Program-made: the position numbers and the translations under genes
The notes under the pieces: generated by a model
What the model was told of the DNA's origin: nothing
The model's database searches: none
What the model saw: only the letters and a program-made list of their open reading frames with translations
Part shown: piece by piece, positions 63,884-64,000 of the stretch
Position numbering within the stretch: the first letter of the stretch is position 1
Layout: each line of letters opens with the position of its first letter
NCBI GenBank assembly: GCA_935421135.1
Contig: OW285187.1
Coordinates: forward strand, 3,782,001-3,846,000
DNA: 64,000 nucleotides
Origin: Bugulina stolonifera
Taxonomy: Eukaryota; Bryozoa; Gymnolaemata; Cheilostomatida; Bugulidae
Direction: 5' to 3'

Positions 63884-64000
63884 CTGAAACAAATCAATGT
63901 CTATGGGTTATAGAGAACACAACCTATTAGCAAGGCTTCCGTAAATTTTGTGAAATCAAATGATTAAATCTCTTAAATTACATGCTAGGTAAATTAGCAT

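Noticed and set aside
1..64000. CRISPR arrays, bacterial operons, phage or viral genes
   Set aside because: No direct-repeat/spacer arrays or prokaryotic gene organisation; introns and gene families are animal.

Overview
The window comes from an animal nuclear genome. Genes are split into short exons with GT...AG introns of roughly 40 to 1,600 bases, non-coding DNA is very AT-rich, and the families are metazoan: Cys-loop receptor channels, FN3/sushi surface proteins, venus-flytrap receptors, an NME5-type protein and a KLHL18-type protein. An invertebrate is likely. Dense palindromic TACATGTA runs, SINEs and foldback elements fit a marine invertebrate; I lean weakly to an early-branching lineage but cannot fix the phylum from the sequence. 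All gene models were spliced by eye, and each was checked for GT/AG borders and matching codon phase across every junction.

Layout. 1-3870 (+): 3' part of a single-pass FN3/sushi receptor whose tail carries an ITAM-like tyrosine pair. 5209-8508 and 12415-16982 (-): two closely related, complete Cys-loop channel subunits with identical internal exon lengths, clearly a tandem duplication. 17-19.6 kb: intergenic, with SINE copies. 19600-20967 (-): intronless Golgi-type membrane sulfotransferase. 21957-32878 (+): 13-exon receptor of about 1,100 residues with two venus-flytrap-like regions in tandem, one membrane helix and a tail without a recognisable enzyme; this is the most unusual architecture here. 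35183-45305 (+): three related F-box/leucine-rich-repeat loci, all damaged or oddly spliced (frameshift or 37-base intron; fragment; in-frame TGA). 46561-51157 (-): a third Cys-loop locus that lacks the universal 110-base exon 4. 52363-57492 (-): a fourth, complete and strongly nicotinic alpha-like, with vicinal cysteines in loop C. 59037-60800 (-): NME5 orthologue. 62026-63883 (-): C-terminal kelch half of a KLHL18 orthologue running off the window.

The four Cys-loop genes lie on one strand in two pairs. Only the fourth has the full acetylcholine-binding signature. The first two lack the cysteine pair and carry Val instead of Leu at the 9' gate position of TM2. The locus therefore looks like an expanded receptor cluster with one conserved alpha-type subunit, two diverged recent duplicates and one decaying copy. 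The tandem flytrap receptor and the sulfotransferase share a roughly 1 kb intergenic region and are transcribed away from each other.

Mobile DNA is abundant: at least five non-autonomous foldback/TIR families, at least two tRNA-derived SINE families, and several minisatellites, nearly all in introns or intergenic DNA.
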